A stretch of DNA of 64,000 bases from Senegalia massiliensis (GTDB lineage: Bacteria > Bacillota > Clostridia > Tissierellales > SIT17), in assembly GCF_009911265.1 (NCBI RefSeq), contig NZ_QXXA01000001.1, positions 1-64,000 of the forward strand, read 5' to 3'. The translations under genes and the position numbers were made by a program. Below, piece after piece: positions 62,764 through 64,000 of this stretch. The stretch's first letter is position 1; each line of letters starts with the position of its first letter. The notes beneath the pieces are model-generated. The model worked only from the letters and a program-made list of their open reading frames with translations. It was not told where the DNA came from and ran no database searches.

Positions 62764-64000
62764 CATATTTTCAATATTAAAGTTGCAATTCTAAAATAAA
62801 CTATAAGAGAAAAGGTATCTACAATTGTGGTAACAAGAGGACTAGCCATAATAGCAGGATCTAATTTAGCTTTTTTAGCTATAAGAGGAAGTATTCCACC
62901 CACTATTTTTGCTAACATAACTGTAAGCATCAAAGTCATTGTAACTATAAGTGAAATTTTTATTGAATATCCTTGAATAAAATATATCCTTAAAAAATTC
63001 AATATCGCAAGTATTATACCAACTATAGAACTCACACCCAATTCTTTTAAGATAACTTTAAATATATCTTTAAATTGTATTTCTTCTAAAGTAATACTTC
63101 TTATAATTAATGTAGAAGCTTGTGAACCAGCATTTCCACCAGTGTCCATTAACATTGGTATGAAAAATGTAAGTGCCACTACAGATTCAAGAGCTTCTTC
63201 ATACCTACTTAAAATAAGCCCTGTAAATGTAGCAGATATCATAAGAACTAGAAGCCAAATAATTCTTCTTTTAGCTAAAATAAATATGTTTTCATCTAAG
63301 TAATTAGTATGTGAAGGTTCTATTGCTGCCATTCTATGGATATCTTCAGTATTTTCAAGTTCTACAACATCCATTATATCATCTATAGTAATTATCCCTA
63401 CTAATCTTTTTTCGTTATCTACTACTGGAATAGATAATAAATCATATTTTTTAAAAATAGATGCTACATATTCTTGATCATCATGAGTATTAACATAAAT
63501 AACATTTTTGCTCATTATATTTTCTATTTTTTCATTACTATCTTCCAATACTAAATCTTTAAGTTCTATAATACCCTCTAATACTCTAGTATTTGTAATC
63601 ACATATGAGGTGTATATTGTTTCTTTATTATACCCTAATTTTTTTATTCTTTCTAAAGACATGGCAGCAGTTAATTCTTTTTTTAAATCAATAAATTCTA
63701 TAGTCATTAAAGACCCAGCTGAATCTTTAGGATATTTTAAAAATTGATTAATTAATTTTCTTTCTTTTTCATCTGAAGTTTTTAATATTTTTTTCACTAA
63801 ATTTGCTGGCATTTCTTCTACTAAATCAACTTTATCATCTAAAAATAATTCATCAGTTAACTTTTTTAATTCTTTTTCATTAACTAATAAAAGAAACTTT
63901 TTTTGGTTTGCTCTAGAAATATAAGAAAATACTCTTGCAGCAGTTATTTTATTTAAAAGTCTAAATATCAGTAAAGAATAAGTATTATCTAATTCTTCTA
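62763..64000 (-). CDS. mgtE: Magnesium transporter MgtE, 5' end beyond the window
   Basis: The minus-strand frame is open from the stop at 62763 to the window edge at 64000, so about 412 codons are seen of a usual 450. The order is MgtE_N helical repeats (VEEMPANLVKKILK, LKYPKDSAGSLMTIEFID), two CBS domains (about 95-215 from the visible M at 63812, ending DDIMDVVELENTEDIHRM), then five membrane helices (LLVLMISATFTGLILS, FFIPMLMDTGGNAGSQASTLIIRSITLEE, PAIMASPLVTTIVDTFSLIVYF). The pore signature GGNAGSQAS is present. It imports Mg2+ and is gated by CBS-domain magnesium binding. Confidence 0.95.
   Translation of the reverse strand, partial: EELDNTYSLLIFRLLNKITAARVFSYISRANQKKFLLLVNEKELKKLTDELFLDDKVDLVEEMPANLVKKILKTSDEKERKLINQFLKYPKDSAGSLMTIEFIDLKKELTAAMSLERIKKLGYNKETIYTSYVITNTRVLEGIIELKDLVLEDSNEKIENIMSKNVIYVNTHDDQEYVASIFKKYDLLSIPVVDNEKRLVGIITIDDIMDVVELENTEDIHRMAAIEPSHTNYLDENIFILAKRRIIWLLVLMISATFTGLILSRYEEALESVVALTFFIPMLMDTGGNAGSQASTLIIRSITLEEIQFKDIFKVILKELGVSSIVGIILAILNFLRIYFIQGYSIKISLIVTMTLMLTVMLAKIVGGILPLIAKKAKLDPAIMASPLVTTIVDTFSLIVYFRIATLILKI

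Noticed and set aside
1-64000. CRISPR arrays, rRNA or tRNA genes
   Set aside because: No regularly spaced repeats and no rRNA or tRNA-like sequences were recognised when reading the window.

Overview
The window is AT-rich with very short intergenic spaces, GGAGG-type ribosome binding sites, several TTG starts, and Gram-positive RNA regulators (a lysine riboswitch and a proline T-box). Gene content points to an anaerobic, amino-acid- and purine-fermenting, spore-forming member of the Clostridia (possibly Tissierellia-like). The evidence is histidine degradation through glutamate formimidoyltransferase, adenine deaminase with a purine permease, a PucR/FdrA/DUF1116 cluster, FeoAB with its Cys-rich partner, a YjcZ-like small spore-type peptide, and a glutathione peroxidase with an in-frame UGA at the catalytic position. 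No rRNA, tRNA or CRISPR array was seen.

Layout. (1) 0-4 kb: a 54-aa orphan, an overlapping HipA-like kinase/DUF3037 pair and two unknown membrane proteins. (2) 4-12 kb: a decaying accessory region. It holds a TetR/ABC exporter operon behind a perfect 17-bp inverted repeat (the ATPase gene has a frameshift), a PadR regulator, and broken genes: an ICE replication protein, a VirD4-like ATPase, GNAT, an XRE regulator, an IS1182-type transposase, a relaxase and MobC. (3) 12-19 kb: an AraC regulator with a C45-type acyltransferase/peptidase; then a compact RiPP-like locus (strong promoter, 38-aa precursor ending in Cys-Cys-Ala-Cys, attenuator-like terminator, radical SAM/SPASM enzyme); then, on the other strand, a flavin amine-oxidase-like protein paired with a transposase-derived protein that seems to have lost its DDE residues. 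(4) 19-24 kb: hypB, a 924-aa Fe-S/flavin oxidoreductase, hypA and a DUF5692-like membrane protein in one operon, with no hydrogenase in sight. (5) 24-33 kb: recombinase relics, a CD3324-like DNA-binding protein, an MBL-fold hydrolase, GNAT, an unusual TrmO-UvrA fusion, an AraC/GyrI regulator, a CPBP protease, a sigma-factor relic and a ferredoxin-type aldo/keto reductase.

(6) 34-64 kb is metabolic core: Fur-controlled feoA-feoB-Cys-rich protein; an ECF S-component; ftcD-transporter-hutH-hutU with a cre-like site; a YvlD-like holin-family protein; the selenoprotein glutathione peroxidase; a PatB/MalY lyase; purine permease, adenine deaminase and proC; a lysine-riboswitch-controlled ABC transporter; T-box-controlled proA-proB; a lactate permease divergent from PucR; an orphan PTS IIC, FdrA and DUF1116; and the 5'-truncated end of mgtE.

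How the genes work together. The right half imports histidine, purines, iron, magnesium and probably lysine. It turns histidine into formiminoglutamate and then glutamate (hutI is not in the window), deaminates adenine, and makes proline from glutamate (proA, proB, proC). The left half is an accessory zone where mobile elements have inserted and decayed, leaving a few intact cargo systems.
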